Program-made: the position numbers and the translations under genes
Shown here: positions 55,658 through 64,000 of the stretch, piece by piece
Layout: every line of letters begins with the position of its first letter
Position numbering within the stretch: the first letter of the stretch is position 1
Notes under the pieces: model-generated
What the model was told of the DNA's origin: nothing
Database searches by the model: none
Seen by the model: only the letters and a program-made list of their open reading frames with translations
Assembly (NCBI GenBank): GCA_902515355.1
Contig: CABXUA010000001.1
Span: 1 to 64,000 of the forward strand
Reading direction: 5' to 3'
Length of the DNA stretch: 64,000 bases
From: an uncultured Pelagibacteraceae bacterium
GTDB taxonomy: Bacteria > Pseudomonadota > Alphaproteobacteria > Pelagibacterales > Pelagibacteraceae

Positions 55658-56617
55658 TTATTTTTTTAAAAAATCTTTAAGTGGGACTGCCGGATAACCC
55701 ATAACTACTACATTGTCCTCTATATTTTTAACAACTCCACTCCCGCCTCCAATTTTTACATTATTTCCTATTTTAAGATGTCCTGAAACACCAGCTTGAC
55801 CGCCAATAGAAACATTGTCACCTATGGTTGAGCTTCCTGCAAAACCAACTTGACCTGCAATCATACAATTTTTTCCTAATTTTACATTGTGAGCAACATG
55901 AACTTGGTTATCCAAAAAAGTATTTTCTCCTATCACTGTATCATCAACTGAACCTCTATCTATCGTACATGAAGAGCCTATTTCCACATAATTTTTTAAT
56001 ATTACTCTACCGATGTGTGGAAATCTAAAATTTTTCCCCTTGATTGGAATAAAACCAAAACCTTTTAAGCCTATTTTCGAGCCGTCCTGAATTACAACTT
56101 CGTCTCCAACGATAGTATTTTTAATCATAACTTGAGATCCTATTACACAATTTTTTCCTATAGAAACTTTACTTTCAATTATTGTATTGCTTCCAATAAT
56201 GGTGTTTTTACCAATTTTAACTTTTTTTCCAATTAAAACATTGTTACCAAATTTTACTTTAGGATATTTAGATTTTGTTGGTTTAGATAGACTTTTGTCT
56301 GGATAGTCAATATCTGAATTAGGGTAAAACTTTTTTGTAACTTTCGCAAGTTCAAATAAAACATTTTTTACTAAAATAACAACACAATTATTTGGCAAAT
56401 ATTCTTTTAATTTTTCAGTTGTAATGCAACAACCTGCTTTTGTTTTTTCAGCAAGTTCTTTATAATTTATAGTATCAAAAAAAGTAAGATCTGATTTTTT
56501 GGCATTATTAAGTGTTTTTATATTTGAAATTTTAATTTTTTTTTCTCTATATGTCTTACCAAATAGGTCTGACAGCAGGAAAGGTCCTTTTTTCTCAAAG
56601 AAATTATTTTCTAACAT
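55658..56617 (-). CDS. lpxD: UDP-3-O-acylglucosamine N-acyltransferase
   Basis: A 319-residue enzyme that adds the N-linked acyl chain in lipid A synthesis. The N-terminal uridine-binding domain (1-100) has the AKKSDLTFFDTINY segment. The hexapeptide-repeat helix follows, with the catalytic His in VHVAHNVKLGKN and the RGSVDDTVIGENTFLDN segment. A C-terminal region (PAVPLKDFLKK) closes it. It starts 5 bases after the skp stop. Confidence 0.95.
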   Translation of the reverse strand: MLENNFFEKKGPFLLSDLFGKTYREKKIKISNIKTLNNAKKSDLTFFDTINYKELAEKTKAGCCITTEKLKEYLPNNCVVILVKNVLFELAKVTKKFYPNSDIDYPDKSLSKPTKSKYPKVKFGNNVLIGKKVKIGKNTIIGSNTIIESKVSIGKNCVIGSQVMIKNTIVGDEVVIQDGSKIGLKGFGFIPIKGKNFRFPHIGRVILKNYVEIGSSCTIDRGSVDDTVIGENTFLDNQVHVAHNVKLGKNCMIAGQVGFAGSSTIGDNVSIGGQAGVSGHLKIGNNVKIGGGSGVVKNIEDNVVVMGYPAVPLKDFLKK

Positions 56618-56622
56618 TTAGT

Positions 56623-57150
56623 TTAATTGAGTTTTAAAGACTTTAATTCTTTGTTTAAAATTTCAATTATTTGAGGAGTAATATCTAATTTTACATCTCC
56701 TAATAAAATGCTTTTTCTATCTAAAACAATTCTTATTTTATTCTCTTCCATATATTTCTTTATTATAGGATTTAATGTTTTTAATAAGTCGGTCCTAGCC
56801 TTGGCTCTAAGATTTGCGATATTTTTTATAAGATCTTGCTTTCTTTTTTGTAAGCTAGCTACTTTTTTTCTTAAAGCTTCGACTTTTTTTTGATATTCTT
56901 CGTTTGTTATAAGTTTCTTTTGAGAAATGATTTCTGTCTCTTCTTTCTTTAAAGCTTCTTCTTCTTTTACAAATTTTTTATTCTCATTTTCAAATTTTTT
57001 TTTTAAAAAATCTTGCGCTCCTTTTCCTGCCTTACTTTCATTTAAAACTTTACTAAAATCAATATAATAAGGTGTGTCTGCAAAAGCAAAAGCGGTTGTT
57101 AATAACGGTAGAATAACAATGATTAAAAATATTTTTTTAAATTTTTTCAC
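56623..57150 (-). CDS. skp: Skp/OmpH periplasmic chaperone
   Basis: A 175-residue protein with a signal peptide (cut after AFAFA near residue 24) and a long charged coiled coil (residues 45-125) rich in Lys and Glu, followed by PIIKKYMEENKIRIVLDRKSILL. This layout is typical of Skp/OmpH, which carries unfolded outer-membrane proteins to BamA. It starts 3 bases after bamA. Confidence 0.9.
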   Translation of the reverse strand: MKKFKKIFLIIVILPLLTTAFAFADTPYYIDFSKVLNESKAGKGAQDFLKKKFENENKKFVKEEEALKKEETEIISQKKLITNEEYQKKVEALRKKVASLQKRKQDLIKNIANLRAKARTDLLKTLNPIIKKYMEENKIRIVLDRKSILLGDVKLDITPQIIEILNKELKSLKLN

Positions 57151-57153
57151 AAA

Positions 57154-59379
57154 TTAAAATGATGTTCCAAGGTTAAAAGTAAATGACTGCGTCTGATCAG
57201 TATCAGCTTTAGATAAATCTTGAGACAAAATAAATGACATAGGTCCTATTGGGGAAAGCCAACTTGTGTTAATGCCAACTGAAGATCTTATTTTGTTAGA
57301 ATCATCTATAGTGCTATCATAGTCCACGCCCCATACATTACCTATATCTAAAAAAAGACCAACATCTGTCTTTGTCCTCTCTGGAAATAAATTAGGTAGG
57401 TTTGTTTCAATATTTATTGCTGCTGCATAATTTCCTCCAACATAATCACTTCCGTCCAATGGACCAACTTTGTTGGGTTTAAATCCTCTTAGCCTTGTAC
57501 TTGGTAATTTCGCTCTTTTGCTTAGTCTAACGTCCTCTCCTTGAAGGCCATGTATACTTGATCCAAAAAATTTAAACGAACCAACTACGTCTTCGCCAAA
57601 AGAATTATATTTACTAGATGTGAACCTATTACGTAAGTAAGGAGAGTCAGCATAAACTGGAAGAGTTTGACCAAAGGAAACAATGCTACCACTCGTTGGC
57701 ATATATGCTCTATCTCTAGTATCAAGTCTTACTGCATAGTCAAAAGCTAGATCTGTAAAAGTTCCTGCTTGCTTTTTTAATGAGTCTGATGCTGTACTAT
57801 CTACTTCCAAATCGTCATAGTTTAAATTCACTGCCGTGCTTAAATAAACATCTTTATACTGTTCGAATGTTGTATTTATACCCATAGATGCTAAGTTATT
57901 TTTATATCCAGCATCAGGTTTATCATTTGTAGTATTACTAACAATCCATCCAACTGAATTGCCTGAAAAATTATAATTAGGATCTATTACTTTTACTTGA
58001 CCTTTTAAACTTTCTTCATCAGCTTCAACAGAGGTAGATAGCTCAATCCCTCGACCTAAATAATTATTTTCTTTAATGGTAAAAGCAATAGAACCACCAT
58101 TTGTACCTACTCCTGCTCCTGCACTAATTTCTCCAGTAGGCTGTTCTTCAACAAATATATCTATTACTTTGGAATTCTTTATTGAGCCATCTGTCACGTT
58201 TCTTTCAACTTCTGAAAAAATACCTCTTGCTTTAATTTTCGCTATAGATTGTTTTAGCTTAAGCAAACTAAAAGGATCTCCTTCGTCAAGTAGAAGTTCA
58301 GACCTTATAACTGACTCATTAGTCACTGTGTTCCCTTTAATATTAATTTTTTCAACAACTTTCTTTTCTCCTTCAAAAATATTAATTTGAACCTCTATAT
58401 TGTCTTTAACTATTATTTCACTTACAGAATGTTCAACGAATTGAACATCTTTTTTTGCAATTAGTAAGTCAACTTCGTCTAATAGTTTTTTTACTGTAAA
58501 AGGTGAATAATAATTGCCCACAACTTTTTTAAATTTTTTATTAAGAGGCATAAAAATTGATTTATCAATAGCTGAGTCTACATTCGTACTAATTTTTTGA
58601 ATTCTATATCTTGTACCTGCATCGATATTATATGTTAAAGTTGTTGAACTATCAGTTTCAATTTCTGCATTACTAGACAGAACTTGGACGTCATAGTATC
58701 CGAGTGATTTATAATAATTGCTTAAAAGTCTTTTATCGAGTTCAATATTTTGACTATTTAAGTAAACATTTTTTGTTAACACTTTCCAAAATTTATGTTC
58801 TTGAGAAACGATTATGTCTCTTAATCTTCTGTCTCTAATTTTTTTATCTCCAATGAAATAAATTTTCGAAATTTTTGTTTTTTCACCTCTGTTAATAAAG
58901 AAAAAAAGGTTAATTCTATTTTCAGAAATTTCCTCAATTTTTGATTCAATTTTTGTAAAATTGAAACCCATTGATAAATACAATTTTTTTATTAGATCTA
59001 TATCTTCTTTTATAATATTTTTTATATATGGGCTGTTTTTTTTTGTTTGTATTCTATCTTTTAGTTCCCTTATTCTTTCCTCTTTTAGTTCACCTTCTAC
59101 AGTAATAGAATTTATAATCGGGTATTCTTTAACAATAATTTCTAAAACACCATTATTAATAGATGCTTTTATGTCATCAAAAAAATTTGTTGAGTATAAA
59201 TTTTTTATAATTTTATTAAGATCCTTTTTTTCATAGTTTGAAGGAACGGATATTTCTCCATAAACGAGTATGGTTTCTTTGCTAATTCTTTCATTACCTT
59301 GCACATTAACTTTATTTACTATTTCTGAAAAAGAATTAGTTGAAAAAAAAAGTAAAAATATGATTATATATTTTTTCAT
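57154..59379 (-). CDS. bamA: Outer-membrane protein assembly factor BamA
   Basis: A 741-residue outer-membrane protein. The signal peptide ends near TNSFSE. POTRA domains fill about residues 20-410 (VQGNERISKETI opens the first; IKGNTVTNESVIRSELLL the last). The C-terminal barrel (about 420-741) carries the conserved KLPSTRLRGFKPNKVGP loop and ends in Phe (NLGTSF), the sorting signal. It inserts beta-barrel proteins. It begins directly after the dxr stop with no gap; no rseP lies between, unlike in most relatives. Confidence 0.95.
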   Translation of the reverse strand: MKKYIIIFLLFFSTNSFSEIVNKVNVQGNERISKETILVYGEISVPSNYEKKDLNKIIKNLYSTNFFDDIKASINNGVLEIIVKEYPIINSITVEGELKEERIRELKDRIQTKKNSPYIKNIIKEDIDLIKKLYLSMGFNFTKIESKIEEISENRINLFFFINRGEKTKISKIYFIGDKKIRDRRLRDIIVSQEHKFWKVLTKNVYLNSQNIELDKRLLSNYYKSLGYYDVQVLSSNAEIETDSSTTLTYNIDAGTRYRIQKISTNVDSAIDKSIFMPLNKKFKKVVGNYYSPFTVKKLLDEVDLLIAKKDVQFVEHSVSEIIVKDNIEVQINIFEGEKKVVEKINIKGNTVTNESVIRSELLLDEGDPFSLLKLKQSIAKIKARGIFSEVERNVTDGSIKNSKVIDIFVEEQPTGEISAGAGVGTNGGSIAFTIKENNYLGRGIELSTSVEADEESLKGQVKVIDPNYNFSGNSVGWIVSNTTNDKPDAGYKNNLASMGINTTFEQYKDVYLSTAVNLNYDDLEVDSTASDSLKKQAGTFTDLAFDYAVRLDTRDRAYMPTSGSIVSFGQTLPVYADSPYLRNRFTSSKYNSFGEDVVGSFKFFGSSIHGLQGEDVRLSKRAKLPSTRLRGFKPNKVGPLDGSDYVGGNYAAAINIETNLPNLFPERTKTDVGLFLDIGNVWGVDYDSTIDDSNKIRSSVGINTSWLSPIGPMSFILSQDLSKADTDQTQSFTFNLGTSF

Positions 59380-60543
59380 TTAATATTTGTTTTTATTTAT
59401 AATTTTTAAAATTGTTAATCTTGACCATTGATCTATTAAATAAATATTACCTAATTTAGTTGGATTGTATATAGCATATTTTTTGTAGTTTTTGTCTTTT
59501 AAAAGTGAAAATAGATGCTTTAAAATTGAAGTGAACCTTATTTTTTTTTTTAAGAAATGATCAACTAATATTTCATTAGCTGCATTGATAATTATTGGTG
59601 TCGAAATATAGTTGTTCAATTTGGGTATAAGTTTTAATGCTGGAAATTTTCTTTCATCAGGCTCAAAAAATTCAAGGTTTTTGATTTTATTTTTTTTTTC
59701 AATAAAATTATTTATATCAAACTTTGAGTCAAAAATAGCATTGGATATTGGTACCGTCATATCAGGCTCATGATATAAAAATTTTGTAATACCGCTTTTG
59801 AATCTTATTATTGCATGTACCAATGACTGAGGATGAATAATTATTTGATATTTTTTTAGTTCAAATGGAAATATTTTTAGTGCTTCTATTAATTCTAATA
59901 TCTTATTCATTAAAGTTGAAGAATCTACTGAAATTTTCTTTCCCATAGACCATTTAGGGTGCTTAATAGCATCTTTAGGTTTAATATTTTTAAATTTATT
60001 TTTTGGTAAATTAAGAAAAGGGCCACCAGAGGCAGTTATATAAATTTTTTCTATCTCATTTTTGTTATGATTTTCTAAAAGTTTCATTATAGAGAAGTGT
60101 TCTGAATCTATTGGTACAATTTTAGTTTTATATTTTTTTGCGAGATTATTAATTATCTGCCAACCACATATAACTGACTCTTTATTAGCTAGAAGAATTT
60201 TTTTACTTTTTTTAACGAGACTAATCGTGGGTTTTAATCCAGCTATACCAGGTATTGACGTAATAGTTATATCAATTTTCTTTAATAAAGATAAATTATC
60301 ATAACTATTAAGAATTTTAGTTTTTTTATTTTTAAATTTTTTTTTAATTTTTAAAAAAATAAAGTTATTTGTCACTACAAAATATTTGGGTTTAAATTTT
60401 ATAATTTGATCACAAATACTTTTGTAATTCTTGTTTGCTGACAAAAGTTGAACATCAAATAAATTGTTTTTCTTTTTGATTATATTTAAAGATGTAGTTC
60501 CAATAGAACCTGTGGATCCTAAAATTGCAATTTTTTTTTTCAT
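59380..60543 (-). CDS. dxr: 1-deoxy-D-xylulose-5-phosphate reductoisomerase
   Basis: A 387-residue NADPH enzyme of the MEP isoprenoid pathway. Motifs: ILGSTGSIGTTSLNII, LLANKESVICG, PIDSEHF, ASGGPFLNLP and HPKWSMGKKISVDSSTLMNK. It provides the substrate for the IspD half of IspDF (34449). Overlaps cdsA by 4 bases. Length is normal. Confidence 0.95.
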   Translation of the reverse strand: MKKKIAILGSTGSIGTTSLNIIKKKNNLFDVQLLSANKNYKSICDQIIKFKPKYFVVTNNFIFLKIKKKFKNKKTKILNSYDNLSLLKKIDITITSIPGIAGLKPTISLVKKSKKILLANKESVICGWQIINNLAKKYKTKIVPIDSEHFSIMKLLENHNKNEIEKIYITASGGPFLNLPKNKFKNIKPKDAIKHPKWSMGKKISVDSSTLMNKILELIEALKIFPFELKKYQIIIHPQSLVHAIIRFKSGITKFLYHEPDMTVPISNAIFDSKFDINNFIEKKNKIKNLEFFEPDERKFPALKLIPKLNNYISTPIIINAANEILVDHFLKKKIRFTSILKHLFSLLKDKNYKKYAIYNPTKLGNIYLIDQWSRLTILKIINKNKY

Positions 60544-61196
60544 GTAACAATTGAATATAATAGATAAGATAAAATAGAAATAAACATTAAGCCATCTATT
60601 CGGTCAAAAACACCTCCATGGCCAGGCAAGATTTTGCCAGTATCTTTTATTTTATCCATTCTTTTAAAATAAGAAATTGTTAAATCTCCAGCTTGAGCTA
60701 CCGTTGAAAGTATAAAAGTAATAAAAATTTCATTAATACCAAACAAAAAACTAACAGTAAATTTTGAGTTAATTGGTTGAAGAATATATTCATTAAAAGC
60801 AAACAAACATACTAAAGATAAAAAATAAGATCCGAACACTCCAGATATTGTTTTCTTTGGACTTATATTTGTTAGTTTTTTCCATTTAAATATTTTTCCA
60901 AAAATGTATCCGCCGATATCAGAACTTACACAAACAGCAATTGAATAAAATAAAATATATTTTGAATATAGATTTTCATTTGCTAAATAATAAATAGAGT
61001 AAAGTGATAAAATTAATACAAAAAATAAGAATATCTTTGTGAAGTTTTTTTTAAAAGTATTTAATAATTCATGTAATCCAGCAAAAAGAACGAATAACAA
61101 ATAAAATGTTAACGGAACCCCTCCAATTATGAGGAGGTAAATAGATATAGGTAAAGCTATTAATGAAGTTAAAATCCTTTTTTGAAAGTTGGTCAT
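60540..61196 (-). CDS. cdsA: Phosphatidate cytidylyltransferase
   Basis: A 218-residue membrane enzyme that makes CDP-diacylglycerol from phosphatidate and CTP. About six hydrophobic segments. The C-terminal signature KRMDKIKDTGKILPGHGGVFDRIDGLM is present in two parts, with SDIGGYIFGKIF and SPKKTISGVFGS before it. It is about 50 residues shorter than common CdsA proteins, mainly at the N terminus. Overlaps uppS and dxr by 4 bases each. Confidence 0.92.
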   Translation of the reverse strand: MTNFQKRILTSLIALPISIYLLIIGGVPLTFYLLFVLFAGLHELLNTFKKNFTKIFLFFVLILSLYSIYYLANENLYSKYILFYSIAVCVSSDIGGYIFGKIFKWKKLTNISPKKTISGVFGSYFLSLVCLFAFNEYILQPINSKFTVSFLFGINEIFITFILSTVAQAGDLTISYFKRMDKIKDTGKILPGHGGVFDRIDGLMFISILSYLLYSIVT

Positions 61197-61870
61197 ATTT
61201 TACCAAAGTTTCTTTTTATAGATCTAAAATGTTTAATAATTCTTCTTAAATCACTAGAATTAAAATCAGGCCATAGTTTATCAAGAAAGTAAAGTTCTGA
61301 ATAAGCTAGTTGCCATAACATAAAATTACTTAAGCGTTTTTGCCCCCCGGTTCTGATTAAAATGTCTGGGTCTGGTAGTTTTCCTGTGTATAAATGTTTG
61401 CTAATTTTAGACTCATTAATTGACGATCGATTTCCTTTTAGCTTAATAAATGCATTTTTTATTTCACTCTTAGAACCATAGTTTAAGGCTAAATTTACTA
61501 TTAGTTTTTTATTTTTTTTAGTTTTTTTAATTGTGTCTTTTAATATTTTTTTTAATGGATGTGAAAAAGAGGAAATGCTTCCTAAAATATTTATTTTAAT
61601 GCCATTTTTAATTACATTTTTAATTTCTTTTTTAAAATAAGATCCAATTAGATTGAATAAGAAATTAATTTCGGTTTTAGGTCTTTTCCAGTTTTCAGTA
61701 GAAAAAACATAAAAAGTAATAATAGGAATTTTTAGTCTTAAGGATGATTGTACTACCTTTTCAACAGTCTTGACTCCCTGAAGGTGCCCGAAGTTTCTTC
61801 CTTTTTTTTTCTTTTTACCCCACCTACCATTACCATCCATAATAAAGGCAACGTGGTTGAGATTATTCAT
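61193..61870 (-). CDS. uppS: Undecaprenyl diphosphate synthase
   Basis: A 225-residue cis-prenyltransferase that makes the lipid carrier for cell-wall sugars. The catalytic Asp is in IMDGNGRWG, followed by GHLQGVKTVEKV. The C-terminal DILIRTGGQKRLSNFMLWQ and YSELYF motifs are intact. It uses isoprenoid units made through Dxr and IspDF. Overlaps frr and cdsA by 4 bases each. Confidence 0.95.
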   Translation of the reverse strand: MNNLNHVAFIMDGNGRWGKKKKKGRNFGHLQGVKTVEKVVQSSLRLKIPIITFYVFSTENWKRPKTEINFLFNLIGSYFKKEIKNVIKNGIKINILGSISSFSHPLKKILKDTIKKTKKNKKLIVNLALNYGSKSEIKNAFIKLKGNRSSINESKISKHLYTGKLPDPDILIRTGGQKRLSNFMLWQLAYSELYFLDKLWPDFNSSDLRRIIKHFRSIKRNFGKI

Positions 61871-62427
61871 ATTTGAGATATTTCTTTTTCTTTTTCAGCT
61901 GAGATTTTTTCTATATTTGCAATATTGTCATCGGTAAACTTCTGAATATTTTTTTCTAATGACTTACTAACATCTTCACTTATTTTTTTTGCATTTAAGA
62001 GTTTCTTGAGTTCCTCGTTGGCTTCTCTTCTAATATTTCTAATTGATACTTTACTTTTTTCCCCCATTCCTTTTAATACTTTTATTAATTCTTTCCTTCT
62101 TTCTTCAGTAAGATCTGGAATTCGAATTCTAATAATCTGCCCATCTACTTGGGGGTTTACTCCTAAATCGGATTCTTTAATCGCTTTGTCTACAAGAACT
62201 GCGTTTCCCTGATCCCAAACCTGGACAGATATCATTCTCGCTTCTGGGACGTTTACTGTAGCAATTTGATTTATTGGCATTTGTTGTCCGTATACATCTA
62301 CTTTAATTGTATCAAGCATAGAGGCATTGGCTCTTCCAGTCCTCAAGGTTCCAATATCCTTTCTAAAAGACTGAATAGTTTTATCCATCTTAGCAGAATA
62401 ATTTTTCTCATTAAACTCCGAACTCAT
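61867..62427 (-). CDS. frr: Ribosome recycling factor
   Basis: A 186-residue protein that, with EF-G, releases ribosomes after termination. Markers: TLRTGRANASMLD near residue 27, MISVQVWDQGN, IRIPDLTEERRKEL and NIRREANEELK. Usual length 185. It is 3 bases from tsf. In nearly all relatives pyrH (UMP kinase) sits between tsf and frr, but it is missing here. Confidence 0.96.
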   Translation of the reverse strand: MSSEFNEKNYSAKMDKTIQSFRKDIGTLRTGRANASMLDTIKVDVYGQQMPINQIATVNVPEARMISVQVWDQGNAVLVDKAIKESDLGVNPQVDGQIIRIRIPDLTEERRKELIKVLKGMGEKSKVSIRNIRREANEELKKLLNAKKISEDVSKSLEKNIQKFTDDNIANIEKISAEKEKEISQI

Positions 62428-62430
62428 TTG

Positions 62431-63276
62431 TTAAACTCCTTCGCCTACCTTGTATCTTACGAACTCTAGAACTTTTATATCTTTTAGTATATCAGAAACT
62501 TTCATTTTGGGATCCATTATCCATATTTGATTTAACAGTGTATTATCAGAAATAAATTTATTTAATTTTCCTTGAGAGATTTTATCTATCATTTCAGGTT
62601 TTTTTCCTGAATTTATCAATTCAGCTTTTATAATTTCTAGTTCTTTGTCTATTATTTCTTTTTTTAAGTCATTCTTGTCTATTGCTACAGGACTACTTGC
62701 AGCTACATGCATCGCCAATTTTGTTCCTAATTCGTTATTTTCTTCTTTAATATTTTGAAGCTTTACGACAGAAATTATTTTTCCAATATTTTTTTCAATA
62801 GATCCATGAACATAGTAATAATTTTTACCATCAGATTTATTAAAAAATCTTGCTCTTCTTAGTGTAATTTTTTCTCCTATTTTTGAGATTAAATCAATCA
62901 AGTTGTCTTTAACTGAAACTTTATTCTTCATATTGGCAGAATTTATTTTTTCTAAATCACCTTTTTTATTGAAGCAAATTTCCGAGATTTCCTTACAAAA
63001 ATTTATAAAATCTTTATTTTTAGCAACAAAATCTGTTTCACTATTTATTTCTACAATAGAAATTTCACCTGCTTTTTCGTTAACTAATGATAGCCCCTCT
63101 GATGCAGTTCTCGACATTTTTTTAGATGCCTTTGCTATTCCTTTTTTTCTTAGATATTCAATGGATTTTTCTATATCCCCTCCATTTTCATCGATTGCAT
63201 TCTTGCAGTCTTTAAAACCTACACCAGTTAGTTCTCTGAGTTTCTTGATGTTTTCTAAAAGATCTTTATTTGGCAT
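62431..63276 (-). CDS. tsf: Translation elongation factor Ts
   Basis: A 281-residue exchange factor for EF-Tu. The N-terminal UBA-like domain starts MPNKDLLENIKKLRELTG with the GVGFKDCKNAI segment. The SETDFVAKN motif lies near residue 78. The frame remains open to 63348 through a lysine-rich stretch that overlaps rpsB, but the family start fits the ATG at 63276, which lies 19 bases after the rpsB stop. The start has no clear Shine-Dalgarno. Confidence 0.95.
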   Translation of the reverse strand: MPNKDLLENIKKLRELTGVGFKDCKNAIDENGGDIEKSIEYLRKKGIAKASKKMSRTASEGLSLVNEKAGEISIVEINSETDFVAKNKDFINFCKEISEICFNKKGDLEKINSANMKNKVSVKDNLIDLISKIGEKITLRRARFFNKSDGKNYYYVHGSIEKNIGKIISVVKLQNIKEENNELGTKLAMHVAASSPVAIDKNDLKKEIIDKELEIIKAELINSGKKPEMIDKISQGKLNKFISDNTLLNQIWIMDPKMKVSDILKDIKVLEFVRYKVGEGV

Positions 63277-63295
63277 TTTAAAAGGAAGTAATATT

Positions 63296-64000
63296 TTATT
63301 TTTTCTTTTTTGATTTTGAATCGTTTTTTTTAATTGATTTCTTTTCAATTTCTTTTTTTTCGTCTATCTTTTCAATAGATTTTGAAGCATCCACGATTGT
63401 ATTTTTAATAAGATCACAATATAGATTTATTGATCTTCTAGCGTCGTCATTTCCTGGAATAGGAAATTGAATATCTGTAGGATCTGAATTCGTGTCTAAT
63501 ATTGCTACTATAGGTATTTTTAACTTAATCGCCTCTTTTACTGCTAAAGACTCTATGTTTGTATCAATTATAAAAATCATATCAGGAATTTTTTTCATAT
63601 TTTCTATTCCGCCAAGTGATCGTTGCAACTTATCTCTTTCTTTCCCTAATTTTAATATTTCTTTTTTTGTAAAACCAATGTCGTCTTTAGATAATTGCTC
63701 GTTTAAAAGCTTCATTCTTTTTATAGAATTTTGTATTGTGTTCCAATTTGTTAACATTCCACCTAACCATCTGTAATTCACAAAAAATTGTTCTGTTTCA
63801 TTCGCTAGATCACTTATTTGTTCAGAGGCTTGTTTCTTTGTAGATACAAGTAAAATTTTTCCACCTTTAGCGATACATTTATGAATTTCTGATAAAGCGT
63901 TCTTTAAAAAAACAACGGTTTGAGTTAAATCAATAATATGGATAGAATTCTTGTCTCCAAAAATATAATCTTTCATTTTCGGATTCCATCTTAAAGTTTT
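63296..64000 (-). CDS. rpsB: 30S ribosomal protein S2, C-terminal part (5' end outside window)
   Basis: The frame is open to the last base of the window; the final codons read KTLRWNPKM and then KDYIFGDKNSIHIIDL, a canonical S2 interior, so the true start lies beyond 64000. Conserved segments include RWLGGMLTNW, IDTNIESLAVKEA and PIVAILDTNSDP. The last 25 residues are a lysine-glutamate tail. An internal ATG at 63976 is not the start. It heads the rpsB-tsf-frr-uppS-cdsA-dxr-bamA run on the minus strand. Confidence 0.96.
   Translation of the reverse strand, partial: KTLRWNPKMKDYIFGDKNSIHIIDLTQTVVFLKNALSEIHKCIAKGGKILLVSTKKQASEQISDLANETEQFFVNYRWLGGMLTNWNTIQNSIKRMKLLNEQLSKDDIGFTKKEILKLGKERDKLQRSLGGIENMKKIPDMIFIIDTNIESLAVKEAIKLKIPIVAILDTNSDPTDIQFPIPGNDDARRSINLYCDLIKNTIVDASKSIEKIDEKKEIEKKSIKKNDSKSKKKK

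Noticed and set aside
63277..63348. 24-residue N-terminal extension of EF-Ts
   Set aside because: The extension overlaps rpsB, is lysine-rich and lacks family similarity; the ATG at 63276 gives the normal start.
1..64000. CRISPR arrays, insertion sequences, prophage or defence islands
   Set aside because: No regularly spaced repeats, transposase, integrase, terminal inverted repeats or nuclease-helicase clusters were seen; the few repeats found are short hairpins.

Overview
The window is very AT-rich, tightly packed bacterial DNA. Most neighbouring genes overlap or are separated by under 20 bases, and no gap without a gene exceeds 300 bases. Gene families and gene order point to the Alphaproteobacteria. 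The low GC, small spacers, AapJQMP amino-acid, glycine-betaine and glycerol ABC transporters, and thinned-out regulatory genes fit a streamlined marine SAR11 (Pelagibacter-type) genome. That placement is inference from family recognition, not from a database search.

Layout: (1) 1-6.3 kb: the end of an exonuclease III gene, then a minus-strand run valS-ilvD-manC. (2) 6.3-12.4 kb: tRNA-Cys and tRNA-Asn, an XRE regulator, the general L-amino-acid transporter aapJQMP with a DUF6134 gene, and tRNA-Arg. (3) 12.4-18.8 kb: a Fur-box-controlled iron(III) transporter operon (fbpA, a 53-residue CxxC protein, fbpB, fbpC, DUF4396) and a glycine-betaine/proline pair proX-proW without its ATPase. (4) 18.9-28.5 kb: a complete glycerol uptake and entry operon (gpsA, glpK, glpV, glpS, glpT, glpP, glpQ, glpU) ending in gap. 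(5) 28.5-64 kb: trkH, trkA, ntrX, ntrY | ispDF, pgpA, pncC | ratA/COQ10, lipA, ftsB, eno, kdsA, pyrG, secG, tpiA | ppiD, trpE, trpG, trpD, trpC, lexA, gltX, an ATP-grasp gene | lpxB, a PQQ sugar dehydrogenase, lpxI, lpxA, fabZ, lpxD, skp, bamA, dxr, cdsA, uppS, frr, tsf, rpsB.

Region 5 reads as the conserved alphaproteobacterial backbone with genes cut out at exact boundaries. Absent from their usual places are ntrB/ntrC/dusB, pdhABC/lpd, moaC/moeA, comEC, gltA, rseP and pyrH. Two genes that are not part of that backbone, an ATP-grasp protein and a PQQ-type sugar dehydrogenase, sit on either side of lpxB.

The genes work together in several ways. Glycerol can be imported, phosphorylated (GlpK), oxidised to DHAP (GpsA), isomerised (TpiA) and passed to GAPDH and enolase, all encoded here. 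The lpx genes, KdsA, FabZ, Skp and BamA build the outer membrane. NtrYX lies next to the Trk potassium system. Regulatory sites read directly from the DNA include a perfect 7-1-7 Fur box before fbpA, a GAAC-N7-GAAC LexA box before lexA, and Rho-independent terminators placed between the first (binding-protein) gene and the membrane genes of two transporter operons. I found no CRISPR array, IS element, phage gene or defence system.
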